Source of the DNA: Nectonema munidae
Taxonomy: Eukaryota > Nematomorpha > Nectonematoida > Nectonematidae
Assembly: GCA_030549495.1 (NCBI GenBank)
Contig: JAUIRK010000979.1
Coordinates: 201,001-265,000 of the forward strand
Direction: 5' to 3'
Length of the DNA: 64,000 nt
Below are positions 25,457-40,400 of the stretch, one piece after another. The translations under genes and the position numbers were made by a program. Position 1 is the first letter of the stretch; every line of letters starts with the position of its first letter. The notes beneath the pieces were generated by a model. It worked only from the letters and a program-made list of their open reading frames with translations. It was not told where the DNA came from and searched no databases.

Positions 25457-28400
25457 ATGGAAGGTCTAGTTAGTTCTTCTCGTGGTAAAGCTAAGAAAAG
25501 CACCGGTCCTGCAAATAAATTTAAAAGATCTGTTGCTACTAAATCAACTTCTGGATTATATGCAAGAGCTGTTGCAACAAAGCGTACATTCACTGGTTAT
25601 AAACCATTTAATTCCCACTATCAATTACAAAATATGTATCAATCTTCAACTATTCCAGAAAATTATCGTGGTTCAAAATTTAAGTATGAATTTATATTAA
25701 TTGTAGTAATAAGTTTTAATTTTTGTCATGTTGTAGTTTTAGTAAGAAGCCTAATTATAATCTATTGCTCACTTGCTTTGATGATGCACTATCACGAACA
25801 CAAGTAGATTTTCATGGTAGACGCCGAAATAATCTTCAAAATGTTAATCATTGTATCGATATGCTTTTTCAAGTATGGATTTTTAAAGATTTAAATGATG
25901 TTTAAATTAATTTTTTATGCCAATATTTCAACCTTGATTATTCTATTTTTATAGGGAATTAGAAATTTTTCTCGATCGTTTCCTTCAAAAACTTCTCATA
26001 AAAGATATGATTCTTCCACTCATAATAATTTTCAAGTATAATTTATAAACTATATATAAAAAAATTTTATTAGTCTATAAAAACAAACTTTTTATTTAGT
26101 CTTCTCCAGAGAAAAAAAATTATCATACATCTAGTTATCCGAGTAAATACAAAACATCCAAATCCAAACAAGGTAGGCTTTTTAAATTTGAATTCACATA
26201 ATTTATTTAAATTTTAACCAAGAGGACTATACTTCAAAAAGAAGGTTTAGTAGACCATCATCACCACATGAATCAAACTCCTCTACAGAAATCATTCCAG
26301 CTCTTCATCGATCATCTCATTCATATATGGGTATGGATAGTGACTCAATCACGTACTCTTCAAAAGTTGGCGGTTCTGATAATGTAAAAAGCCTTCCTTC
26401 TAAGAGAGTCATAAAACCAAATGTAATTTCTTTAACATGTGTTAGCATTGCTAAATTTTTTATTTTTTAGACGAAGTATCTGGATGACAGTGAATTATAT
26501 GGGATGAATAGTATGTTCGAGTTTTCATTTCTTTTGTTAATTTTATTAGGTTCTTATTTGCAGGTAGGAAAAGTTTTAAACTTAAGCTGAGATTGTTAGG
26601 TAGTGAAGCCAATAAATTTGAAGAACCCTATGAAACTTATAAAGATCCAGAATATGATTACATCGAGGATCAAACTGATGACTATAATTATATGAGTGAA
26701 GAATATTATGAAGATGAAAGCAAAAAACTTGAAGAAAATTTTGAAAATTCCTATCGCATGATGCCTCCTCAAAAGAGGATTCGAAAATGCATGGATATAT
26801 CACGGAATGAATTTGAAACGCTTTCTCCCTACATGAAAAAGAAATATGGGCCAATGTTTGAAGCGAAAATGGCAATGGAAGAAAATGAAAGATACATGAA
26901 GATGGAGTATATGAGTATGAGAGGTATATCTATTTCTTACTTTAATAGTTTTTTCTTCACCCCAAGTTTTTAGAGACTGAAAAATATGAAAACGACTACG
27001 AGTCTCCAAAGGATCCTCCATCCTTGTATGGGTATTCTTCGAGTTACATGGATGAACACAATAGAGAACAAGAGCCTATAGCTAGTACCTGTAGTCCTGA
27101 TAATTCCAGTTATTTTCAACGCACAAATGAATATAAAGATGATAGGGTGAATGAAAACGAAGACATGCACGATACGCAACCACCGTATCTACAAGAACAA
27201 CCAGAATATGAGATGGAGTTTGAGTCGTCGAAGATGAACCAGAAAAGTTCTGACAATTCTGAAGAAGTAGATATTAACGTATTTTATGGAAAGAGATTCG
27301 GGCATATCTTGAATCCAAGTCTTCGAGATAATTCCCATTATTTGCCTTCCTTAGTCTATAAGGTTTTTTTTTCGTTTTTTGCAATTTTATCATATATTTT
27401 CTCTATTTTTAAGTGTTCAAATTGTCCTCAAACTTTCAATAACAGTGTGGTGGCTTCGAAACACATTGTTCAGCATGTTGAAGATGAGCGCATTATGCGG
27501 GATAAAAATTCTAGAGAAAGAGCCAATCCATACTGTCATTTATGCCTTCTATCTCTTTCCAGTAAAGAAGAATTAAGATTGCATATTGAACGAGTAATAA
27601 AAGCTTTTTATTCATTCATAATGATGTTTTATCCACTTTATTTTTTCTAGGGACATAGTGAACCTGAAAATTTAGATCTTGAAATGTGTTGTGGCATTTG
27701 TTGTTTAGTGTTTGCTGATAAGGGAGAGCTTGTGAATCACATGAAGATTAGGCACAAATCCAAACACATGCCCTACCAATGTTCTATATGTAATTACTCC
27801 TCTTCTATCAAAAGCTACCTCTTGCAGCACGTTGATAAGGTTTACAATTTGTTAGTTTACATGTGAATATGTGATGTTAAATCATATCAATTATTTCTTA
27901 AATACTTCAGTTGCTTCATCATATGTTTCTTAAAAACAGTTATGTGCATTCAATTTCAAAAATGAAAACATGTACTATAGCCAGGAATAAAAATTAATAA
28001 TCCCAATACGCATAGCCTCATAGACAACGCTAATGGTCTTAGATCTAAAATATATGATCGATCGTTGGTTAGCCCTAAATTACTGATATACCTTTTAAAT
28101 AACATTGGATTTAGGAACACTGCTATAGGGTACTAAGCTGTAATTACGCCACTATGTCAATATTGGGTTTACATGATGGATACGACATAATTGTTTGGTT
28201 GTCCAAGTGGGTAAGAGTAAAAAACGCCTTAATTATATAGAATTTTTAAGAAAATTTCTATATAGCCAACAAACAGCCCAAATCACGCACAAGCCCCAAT
28301 CTACTAAGTTATCTTAGCAATAAGCGCACAAACAACACGCAACATCTTTTTGGTTTGCCCACACACCACTAACAACCAATCATTTGTGCTCTAGCTCCAA

Positions 28401-31400
28401 CAAAATGAATATCAGTTACACTTTTATTTTATTTAAGATTTAGATGGATAAGAGTTGTTTAATGAAGATATATGATAGACAATTGTTTAATTTACTTCCT
28501 TTATACTTTCGCGTACTACTGAATTTAAACAAATACTTATTCATCGTTACTGCTGAAAGAGGTCACGAAATCTTCACAAACTATCGCCGTGTTCTCTCAG
28601 ACCAGGGAATCTCTCGGTTACTCACAACGTGATAGATTTTGCTTTTAATAGGAGTTCGAAATATAGGGGCCAGCAACAACACTCAGATGTGATTAGACAG
28701 TTCCAAGTGCCTGAGAAGTTGAATCAAGGTTTCTAGTCACCTGGGGCTGATACTTGTTACCTCCAAGGAATGTATTTCATAGATAATATAATAGCACTCA
28801 AGGTATATCAATCCTAGAGAATGAACGTTTTTTGTTAAAGTTGAACTATTATTAATAATTTTGCTTCATAGCACTTTTATACATTGAATCAATTAATTTG
28901 CCAAGATCGATTTTGTTTGAATTATTTTGATAATCCTTTTCAACCAGCATTTCGATATCTTTTTTTCTCGTATTTCCTTTCCTTTGGTAGGAATTTTTAT
29001 CTGAATATTTATATTTTATAACTTAATAAGTTTTGATGTGAGTATTTCACAAAAAGATATTTCAAATAGGGGCAACTACATTCATTCAAACCAGCCCTAG
29101 CGACTCACTGTTCAGAGCTACCTAAATTTCTTCCTACTAAAACAATTTCCACTCATTAATGCCTTATTTAAGCGACTCAATGTCTTACGCCGTCAACAAC
29201 CCTGCTTTCCGACCCCAATCGTGGATAAAGTCCTGAATTAGTCTAAAAGTGTCGATCAATTTCTATTCAAATTCTTCTCGTATTATCCCTATCGCAATGC
29301 CTGTGCATATGTAATATGGATACATTAAAACATCCACCATAGGGGCTCTTGACTCAAAAATATTCATATAAAGACGTTGAATTGAAATATAAAGTTAGAC
29401 ATTGAAAAAAAATTCACTGTTTATTAGAGGTGCACCGGATACCGGATAAATATAGTAGATCTAAATATCCGGTCGGATAATATGCCGGATATTGACAACG
29501 CTTCAAGTGTTAACTTTCATCTCTAAAGAACTAAGTAAATTACTTCATGTTTATGTATTCAATTTTATTAATGTACGAATTGATTCAAGCGTTAATAAAA
29601 CATTTAAAGATGAAAATATCATAATTAATCAACATTCACTATTATATGTCCAGTTGTGTTCTAGAAGGATCTTTGGACTGCTCTTATGGCGCATGTACAG
29701 CCCCAATATGTCGTACCTAGCAGAAGATTTTTCGCTGATGTTTTACCTAACTTGTATGAAGAACTTCGGAAAATTGTTTCAAATGAAGTGTCTAAAGCTG
29801 CACAAATTAGTTTCACATCTGATATGTGGACATTTTTTTTTTAATCTCAGAACTGTTTTATCTTTCTGCTCACTGGATCACTACTGAATATAAACGGATG
29901 GATGCAGTTCTACAAGCTTCTCATTTTACTAGCACGCATAAAGGTCTAAACATTTCCAGCCAACTCATGTGGGATCGCTGGAATATAAATGCTTCAAGAG
30001 GACATGTGCTAGTTAGAGATGGTGCAAAAAATATGTTGGTTGGAAGCAACCTTTCAGAAATTGATTCTGTCCACTGTTCAATACATATGATTTAACTAGT
30101 CATAAGCGATGCTATTTTTTCTCAAAAATCTGTAAAAGATGTAATACAAAATGTTGTAGATTGGCTACACATTTTACTCACTCTTTTAAAGCTTGTGACG
30201 AATTTAAAGCTATTCAATTGCAGAATGCGTGTGAAACAGAGAGTGCCACCTTTAGTAGTGCAGGATGTACCAACACGTTAGAACAGTGCATATCTTAAGC
30301 TTGAGCGTTTGCAAAGGCTGAAAAGACCTGCGCAGCTTTACATTTCTGATCATGAGTTGCCAAGTTTTTCCTCATGTGAGTGGCAAACTATCGAACAAAT
30401 TGTAAGCATACTTCAACCTTTCTTCAAACTTACTGCTGAAATGAGTGCTGAGTCATGTCTTCTTTCAATTGTAATTCCCAATGTAAACACTCTTGAAAGA
30501 TACTTTGAAAAGGCCACTGATAAAGAAGGTATCAAAGAAACTAAACAGAGACTCTTGACTTCTCTTCGTAGCAGATTTTTCAATGATTCGGATTCAGGTC
30601 TCAACATCATGACGAACCCGATATATGTTCTGCCAACAATACTTGATCCACGATTTAAAGCCCAATTTCTTAAAGACAAGACATTTGGGAAAACATTAGT
30701 TTCCAAAGAGCTACTTTCAAACCACAACGTTGCTAGTAAGAATATGGAGACGGAAACTCTTGATGAAGCTGCTCGCCCTGACTCTCCATGCATAATGTTA
30801 CTTAAGGATGAAAGCAAAGATGATTTCATGGCTTGCCTCCAAGAAATTGCTGAAACTAATGGAAATTCAAACACAATAAAAAATGTGTCGAAAAATGATA
30901 TTGAAGATGAGGCAGTCAGAGAGTTGGAATTGGAAGCCAATCTCCGCACCCCACTCTTGGAAAGAAAAAATGTCCCCTGCAATATTGGAGGCAGGAAGAA
31001 AAATTTCGTTTGCTAAAGCATCTAACAGCCCAACACTTATATGCACACCTGCTTCATCAGTGTACTCAGAGAGACTCTTTTCCTAATATGGAAACATTTT
31101 TGAAGAAAAAGAACCAAACTTTTGGCTGAAAAAGGAGAAATGCTTTTATTCGTTCATCACAATGGCAAGAAATTTTTTTGACGTCTTATTTGTTAGTTAA
31201 CATTTAATGATAATTTGTTTGTAACTGCCGGATATAAGAATTATCCGGCGTTCATGCCGAATATCAAATAATTGTCGCTATCCGGCCGGATAGACTATCC
31301 GGTGCATCCCTACTCTTTATGTGTTTACTAATGGGTGGAGAAGGGTTATACTGTATATATAGATAAAGAGGAAGAATCCACAAACCTGACTCAAAAACTT

Positions 31401-34400
31401 CTCGTGAGAACGAAATCACTTATCATGAGTGGATCTGCTATATAAACAATGGCTGTCACCGCTGTTGACATTCATTCAGCCTTTATCACCAGATTGAAAG
31501 CAGGTATTAGAGCATTATATAAATAAAATTTTTTTCTCAGGGAATCTACGCGCCTAGTAACCCTAAAATTGAAAAATTTAACACGTTTTACCAAAAAAAC
31601 ATTTTTAGCATAATTTCACGATATGCTTGGGAAATCACATCCAAAGGATAATTTTACTCAAATTTCTGGCGCTTGGTTATTGAGCTGTCTCTCAATCCGT
31701 ACTTCCGCTAACAATGGATGATAGCGGACTTTCATTAGCGATCGTCGATCTGTGTCCTTTTATCGGGTTTAAGGATAAAGCCTAAAAATGTCAACTCTCA
31801 TGATTGCCATTTCTAAGTTTTACTTGCACATTTTTAACGCGCCAAAATTGCTACCATTTGTTCACAGCTTTGATGATAATTGAAATACATTTCAATGTCA
31901 CTTTCGTTTTCTTTTATACGAAAACAGTGTGATACGCATGCTTGTTAATAGGGGAGGGGAGGGGCATATTTAAAATTTGGGATATTTTCTTTTTTATAAC
32001 TTGATGCGTGATAAAATATTGAATTTACTTTAATTTTGTTTTTCATATGATATATAACTTATATACGGTTCTTGATATTCTTGTATACTCCTTCTCTAAT
32101 AAAGTGGGCGTGAGTAGGCGTGTTAGATGCTGGATTCGATAGCTTAAGGTCTTGGGTTCGATACAAGCGGCGCTTTAGATGAAAACACCCCAGGCACCTT
32201 TAGCTAATGCCTATATTAAAATATTGAATGATCTTACAATGATTTTCTTTATCAGTTCACCCAACTTATACGAAAAAATTATTTGTTACCGCTCCTAATA
32301 ATTCCATCTAGTAGATTTATTTCGTTTCAAATCTTTCAGCATCACGCAGGCTCGAATCTGATGTTTTGTTCGTTCTGTTTGCAATCCATAAAACTAAATC
32401 TCATGCATTCTTCCAATGTTGTCGATCTTGATCCATATTACCAGCATTTGTCTCGTCACTTCACAACAGAGCAAACTCGCTGTAAAAAATGTTCCTTGAC
32501 TTTCAACTCCCATAAGGATGCCTACAAGCACGAAATGTGCAATTGCAATAACATTCCTGTTCCCAAGTCGAAAGGTCTGCTTTTCTTCCAATCTTTCATC
32601 ATAATATCAAGGAGTTGTTTTTTCTTCTAATAATAATACATTTACTTTTTTTTTTTAGGAATCCTTGATTTATCCTTTGATGAAAGTAATGTTCGCTTTC
32701 CAAAAGCACCTCTCATTAAGCCTAAAGGCAGGCCACCAGTCAACACCAGAAATTTTGACTCTACTTCATACGCTACTGCTAGCGATAGCAATGAGTACTT
32801 CGATATAAATGATCACGACGAACAAAATGGGGACAGTGAGATCAATTATTTGATGAATAATAATGAGGGTAATCAGGATACGAGAAATGACGAAGAAGAT
32901 AGCGGAAACTTGTCATCACCTTCGCACCCTCTGCCCATTAAAAAAGGGAATAAACGTGTACATGATGACAGTGATTTAAAAATGGTGGATGTGGTTAAGC
33001 ACATTAACACACAGATCTCAACTAATTTGACCACCTACAAAACCCTTTCTTCTTCCGAAGTGAAGGCTCAAATGACCAATGAAAAAAAGGAAGAGAATAA
33101 AGATACTGACACTAACAACAAAATTCAAAAACGACAACCACAACAAGGTAGGTCTTTAAGATTATGGTGCTTTGTTTATTGTTTGGCGGCAAATTCAAAT
33201 GCAGACGCAAACGACGTTCTTATTTTATTTAAATGTCACTACTTCCAATCAATTTCTTTATTTTCTTTAATTTTAATCATCCTTTTCAATATAAGCGATT
33301 TAAACTTTCAAATTTTGATAATGATAAAGCAACATCAATCAAATTTATACAACGAAAATCTATAAGTCGTATCTTTCTTTTATTATCTCACAAACTAAAA
33401 TGTAGACGCAGATGATGTTCTTATTTAATCTGAATTTTATATCCAATCGCTAAAATGTCTGCTTTATTTTCGCATAAATGTTTTCCATGAATCATATTTC
33501 TTCGTTATATAGATATAACATTGGGCCAGAGGCGCTTCTTCACCATTGCTATTTTTTTTGAATATTCTTCTTCTTCATCATCTTATCCCCTAAATGGGGG
33601 TCGATGGCTTGATCCTGTTTCTCCATAGGTTTCTGTCCTTCGCATCGCTTTCTTTCAATGCAAATTTTTCCATGGACCTTTTCAAATCATCCCTCCATCT
33701 CAATCTTGGCCTTCCTCTTTTCTCTTTCCTTGTACAGGCGCATCGTACGCTATCTTTATTTTTTCATCGCTTTTTCTTCTTAGCACGTGTCCATACCATC
33801 TCATCTTGTTTCTTTCCATTACATCTACAACACTCGTCGTCACTTTTGTTCTATGCCTCACTTTTTCATTTCTAATCCTATCTTTTCTCGTAACGTTCAG
33901 CATCATTCTCAGCATTTTCATTTCCGACACTTCTAGCTTTTTCTTTTCATTATTTCTCAGACACCAACATTCTGATCCGTAAGTCATGACGGGTCTAACT
34001 ATTGATGTATATACCTTGGCCTTTAAATTCATGGCTAGTCTTCTATCGTTTAGAACAGGTTTAACCTCTTTCCATTTCGCCCAACTCGCATTCAATCTCG
34101 ACTGAACGTCTTTACAACATCCTCCTTCCATCTCAATAACTGATCCTAAATACTTGAACGCTTTAACTTGATTTAACTCAATTCCATGAACGTCTTTTAT
34201 TCTTATCTGTCTTGTCATTTCTACTAACCTTCATCACTTCGGGTTTGCCTGCATTCAACTTTAGGCCTTTTTCCTCGAGACTTTTTTGCCATATACTTAG
34301 TCTTTCCTGTAATTCTCTTTCACTATCTGCCATAATTATTAAGTCATCGGCAAACAAAAGTTCATTTACTCCTTCTTTTCTTATATTTTTGGAGATTTCA

Positions 34401-37400
34401 TCAATAACAACTGCAAAAAGAAAAGGGCTCAATGCAGAACCTTGGTGTAACCCTACTTTTATGTCGAATTCCTGTGAGTATCCGTTCATTGTTCTGATGG
34501 AAGTTTTAGAGTTTCTATAGGTTTCCTTAACTAGTCTCACTAACTTTTCACTTACACCTTTTTCTCTTAGACTCCAGTACACAACATCCCTTGGAACCCT
34601 ATCATACGCTTTCTCTAGGTCTACAAAACCGCAGAATAAAGGCTGATTTCCTTCAAGTCTCTTTTCCATCACCTGTCTAACTATAAATATAGGATCTACT
34701 GTACTCTTTCCTCTCATAAATCCAAACTGGTTATCATTTATGTTAACTTGATTTCTTAAACGTTCAGCCAAAATTTTTTCCAGAAGTTTTAATCCGTGTT
34801 CTATTAGTTTTATGCCCCGGTAATTTTCGCAGTTTAACACATCTTTTTTATTTTTGTAAATTGGAACAATGAGACTTTTAGTCCATTCTTCTGGCATTTT
34901 TTCTTCTTTCCAAATCTGTTCCAATAATCTACTCATCATCTTCCAGCATTCTCTTCCTTCAGCTTTTATCATTTCTACACTTACTTCACTCGATCCTGTT
35001 GCTTCATATAATTCCTTTTCCTCCAAACCTAGCTCGGGACCTTCAATTTTTGTACTTGCAACGATGCAATTATGCTCGTTTTCAACGTTTAACAGATCTT
35101 CAAAATATTCTTTCCATCTCTCTTCTATTTCTTCTTCTTTAAAAAGAATTTTTCCTTCTTTGTCCCTTATAATGTCGATATTTCCACATTCATTGATATC
35201 TCTTTGCTTAGCCTTTGCAAGTTTAAAAATTTGCTTATCACCATTCTTACTATCAAGTGCCTCGTACATTTTGTCTGTTTCCCTTGCTTTTGATACCGCA
35301 ATGATCTTTTTAGCTTCTTTTTTCTTGAGTCTATACATTTGTTTGTCTTCTTCCAACTTACTTACCTGCCATTTTTTAAAAGCTTGCTTCTTAGCTTTTA
35401 ATACTTCTCTAATCTCTTCTTTCCATCACCAAGTTTCTTTTTGAGTTCTTCTACCACCTTTCGTTCTACCAAGCACAATCAAACTTGCTGTCAACAGATT
35501 CTTTCTAAGATGACTCCACATTTCCTCAATATTATCACCTATTTGTTTTTCTTTCAAACCATTTTCAACTAACTCTTGATATCTACCTTGAACTTTTCTG
35601 TCTTCAAGTAGCCATGTCCTGAATCGCCCTATCTTTTACTTCTCTCCTTTGTTCTTTAGATATAAGCATATCGATCATGACAATTCTGTGCTGCGATACA
35701 ATATCAATCCCTGGGATAACCTTGCAATTTTTGACATATTTTCTTTTCTCCTGTCTGACCATTAAAAGGTCTATTTGACTATTTCTGCCTCCATTACTAT
35801 ACGTTATTAAATGATCATCTTTTTTCTTGAAATTAGTGTTGCAGATGGTCAATTCATTTCTCTGTGCCAAGTCTAATACTCGGTTGCCTTCTTCGTTCCT
35901 TTTGCCAAAACCTTGTCCACCATGGACTCCCTCATACCCATCACTATTTTTCCCAATCTGACCATTAAAGTCACCTGCTAAAATTAATGTTTCACTCTCT
36001 GCGACTTCCGACAGTAAATTATCAAGTTTATCAACAAAAACATCTTTCTCCTCCCTATTACAACCAATCTGTGGTGCATACACTGACACAACAGTAATAA
36101 TTTCATTAAAACCCTTTAATTTCAATAAAATTATCCTGTCACTTACCCTTCTCACTTCAATTATCTTTTCATGCCATTTTTTACTCAAAATTACTCCTAC
36201 ACCATTCTTTTTATTAGTTGAGCCGGTATAAACAATTTTGAATCCTTGAATAAGCATTTTAGAAGCATTACCCTTCCATTTAGTCTCCTGTACACAGGCT
36301 ATTTCAATCTTTCGCTTTATCATCTCCTCTACAATTTCATTCGCTTTTCCTGTCATTGTGCCGACATTCCATGAAGCTAATCTTATTACATTACAAGAAA
36401 TTTTGTCAGTATGATCTACCACACTATTCTTTCTCTCTGGTTTTTTTTCAGTATTCTTTTTGACGTAGGTTACTGAAAGGACCCACGGAGTACTTCGGGC
36501 TGTACCCCGCCCTATAGAGTTTTGAATCATTGCAAAGTAAATTGGAGCAGAATTTTTACAAGCCGGATGCCCTTCCTGACGCCAACCAGTGTTTGTATTC
36601 AGGACTGGAAAGCTTTAGCCTTTGTACAACCAAGTACTTAACCCACAAGGCAGTGGTAATTTGGAATCAGAGTTATTTTCTCCTAGAACAACTGCTGTCC
36701 AAAGCTAACGAGCTTGGTCCACCCGGAGCTATACGAGGTTAAAGCGCCTGTTACTCGCTTTCGCCTCAAGATCATTTAGTTTTAAACGACCCCGCCGCGT
36801 GAAGGCAGATCTAAAGACTTACTGTTCACAAGCTGTAAGAGACGCATGTGCCATATGAGGTATTTTATAGGAAAATGATTGCTCATTTTCATTTTCCACC
36901 TCAGCATAAACAGTCATTAAGGAGTCTTTTTTTTTTTGAGTTCTTCTACCACCTTTCGTTCTACCAAGCACAATCAAACTTGCTGTCAACAGATTCTTTT
37001 TTTGAATATTCAATATACGAAAATATTGGAGTTGAATGCCTATCAAGAGTCTTGATAACTATACTTTCATATGCTCAAAATTTGGATGAGTAAGCGATCG
37101 TCCCCCAAAATTCGCTACTTGTGGTAAAAGTAAATACCAATTTTATTTAACAACTTGCTACTGCTTCAATACATTATTGAAAACAGCACATATATAATGT
37201 ATATAATTGAACGTGCCCTGAGTTATAATTGCAGAGAATAAGGCATTAATTAAAGTAACACATTTAGTGAATCTAGGCAACAATCAAAATATATAACATT
37301 CTCTGCATCGGGTTCAGTGTTTTATTTTGTGAATGCGACTCTAAAAATGAGGAATTTAGTTTAAAATATGTTTACCTCACTTTTTCCCCTTTTTAGACGA

Positions 37401-40400
37401 TGAATACGCCCTACCCCCAGACAATTTCAATCCTCGCGATTTCATTTGTGCTGAGTGCGATAGCAAAACTTCTCAATACTCCACTCATTATTCAACGTTC
37501 GTTTCTTTCCTTTTCTTTTATTCATCGTATGTTGATTGTTTTGGCGGATCTGTTCATCGCTAGAAATAACAAGGGTTGTAATCTACCCCAGCTACATAAG
37601 TACGCCTACAATTTTTAGCGAGATGTTCCTTGATCTCAGCCGGCCTGCAGGTTTTAGAAGTCAAACGCTTAATTCATTTCACAATTTTAGCGTAATAGAA
37701 CAAAGAGACGCACTCCTTCAATATACTACTACTGTTTGAGTAGACTAGAGCTAAAAAGAGTAAAAGAACCTTTGTGTTTTATGCTTTGCGCTTGCACATG
37801 TAATAAATAACATTTCAATGAAAGCAAATAACATTGACCAATTTTCTTGGATTTTTAACCCCTCTTCTCAACTTTTGAATACTATGACCGTTTTGTTTTG
37901 CCTCTCCTGACGTTTAGTTGTGCTAGATACGTTTAATCTCATAGAAGAAACAAATTAAAAGGACTGGCGGGAAAAATGCCTCCATGTCTTTACATTGAAA
38001 TTTAAGGCCTAATTTTTTTAATAAACGTTATAATTTAATAGAGACTATTATTATGACTAGACGGTCCCTGTGTTTGGTCTCTCGCTTCGCTCGAGACCTG
38101 TTTGGATTCTAGGCATCTCAAAAAGATTGCACGCCACGCGTGATTCTTGGACGTGTGACAGATCATTGGTACTATGATTCTAGGACGTGTGACAGATCAT
38201 TGGTACCGCGTGATCCTAGGTCCTGTGAAAGATCATTGGTACTGTGATTCATAGGTCCAGTTAAAGATCATTGATACCGCGTGATTCTAGGTCCAGTTAA
38301 AGATCATTGGTACTGTGACTCATAGGTCCAGTTAAAGATCATTGGTACCGCATGATCCTAGGTCCTGTGAAAGATCATTGGTACTGTGATTCATAGGTCC
38401 AGTTAAAGATCATTGGTATCGCGTGATTCTAGGTCCAGTTAAAGATTATTGGTACCGCGTGATCCTATAGGTCCAGTTAAAGATCATTGGTACCGCGTGA
38501 TCCTATAGATCCAGTTAAAGATCATTGGTACCGCGTGATCCTATAGGTCCAGTTAAAGATCATTGGTACCACGTGATCCTATAGGTCCAGTTAAAGATCA
38601 TTGGTATCGCGTGATTCTAGGTCCAGTTAAAGATCATTGGTACCGCGTGATCCAGTTAAATATCATTGATACCCCTAATAACCATTAAATCATCTACACA
38701 GATCATTGGTACCACTTATTTTAATCATTGATATCGCCCATGTTAAAGATCATTGGTACCGCGTGATTCTAGGTCCAGTTAAAGATCATTGGTACCGCGT
38801 GATTCTAGGTCCAGTGAAAGATCATTGTTGGTACCGCGTGTTCTAGGTAATAGAGTTTAAAAAAATAAAATTTATAAAGTAAATAATAATTAAGATTATA
38901 GAAATCTATTATTGAAAAATAAAATTTATAAACTAATCTATTATTGAAAAATAAAATTTATAAACTAAATAATTTAGATTTTAAGGAAATGAACACGTGA
39001 TCCAAGGTCCTGTGAAAGATCATTGGTACCGCGTGATTCTAGGTAATAGAGTTTAAAAAAATAAAATTTATAAACTAAATAATAATTAAGATTATAGAAA
39101 TCTATTATTGAAAAATAAAATTTATAAACTAATCTATTATTGAAAAATAAAATTTATAAACTAAATAATTTAGATTTTAAGGAAATTAACACGTGATCCT
39201 AGGTCCTGTGAAAGATCATTGTTGGTACCGTGTGATTCTATGTTCAATTAAAGATCATTGGGGCCGCGTGATCCTAGGTCTTGTGAAAGATCATTGGTAA
39301 CGCGTGATTCTAGGTCCAGTTATCGCATGATCCTAGGTCCTGTGAAAGATCATTGTTTGTACCGCATGATTCTAGGTAATAGAGTTTAGAAAAATAAAAT
39401 TTATAAACTAAATAATTTAGATTTTAAGGAAATCTTTTAATAAAACTATTAGTTTGTTTAAAAATTATCATCAATAGTAGGTGTCAATTTATAGAAATCT
39501 AAAAAAAAACTAAATTTATAAATTAAGAAAAACAACTTTAATAAAGAATCTTGTTTTATTAAAAATATAGATTTGAAATAGACATACAAATTTATTATCT
39601 TTCTTGAGAAGAATGAATAAACACATCATCAGCCATTAAATGAATTGGATATATTCAGTATGTAAAATTTTTTTAATGTAAAAGAATTTTTTTCATTGGT
39701 TAAAATAAGTACATTATGCACGTATATACAAAATATACAAATATATATGAATTTTTTTGAATAAAAAGATTTATGGTAAAATAAAGTTAATATTGTTATT
39801 CAGAATGATAAGAGGATTCTAAAAATATAAAAAACTTGATTTTTGGTTGAATATATGAGAAGTGATAAAAGTCTAATTTTGAGCGCGCTGAAAAGGCCTG
39901 AAAAATCGGAAAATTGAAAAATAAAAAAAAATTAAAATTTAAAAGCGTATTCTGGTAGAGTTTGATACGCTGATTCCAAATATGTAATTTGTTTGAAATG
40001 AATCGAATGATTTTTTAATTTTTTTTGAGGTCAAAATTGAATTTTTTGTCATTTTTTCAAGTTCAAAGGCTAAAAAAAGTATTTAAAAAATGTTTAATTT
40101 AATATATTTTTACATTTTCGTAATCAGTATAAAATTTTCTTTAAAATGAAATAATAAAATAGAAAATTGGATAAGTTTAAAATTTTTCGAAAATTTTTTA
40201 AAGGTACCCCCTACAATTTTTCAAAAAAATTAAAAAAATTATTTCTAAATTTTTCCACCGTAGTATGTTTAAATATCAATTATATATTATGAATGTGAAA
40301 AAAAAATTGAAAAAATAATTTTATTCTTCATTTTACACGCTAAAATATAGTAAAAAATGTCAAAAATGTGCATATTGTTCAAGGTGTTATAAAAATTTTT

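Noticed and set aside
30413-30982. 189-codon minus-strand frame
   Set aside because: Antisense to the hAT transposase frame at 30,309-31,016.
34212-35444. Ser/Leu/Phe-rich plus-strand frames (34,212-34,520 and 34,869-35,444)
   Set aside because: Antisense shadows of the RTE reverse transcriptase.
38137-39377. CRISPR-like array (36-bp repeats)
   Set aside because: Units are contiguous without unique spacers, in a eukaryotic intron; it is a minisatellite.
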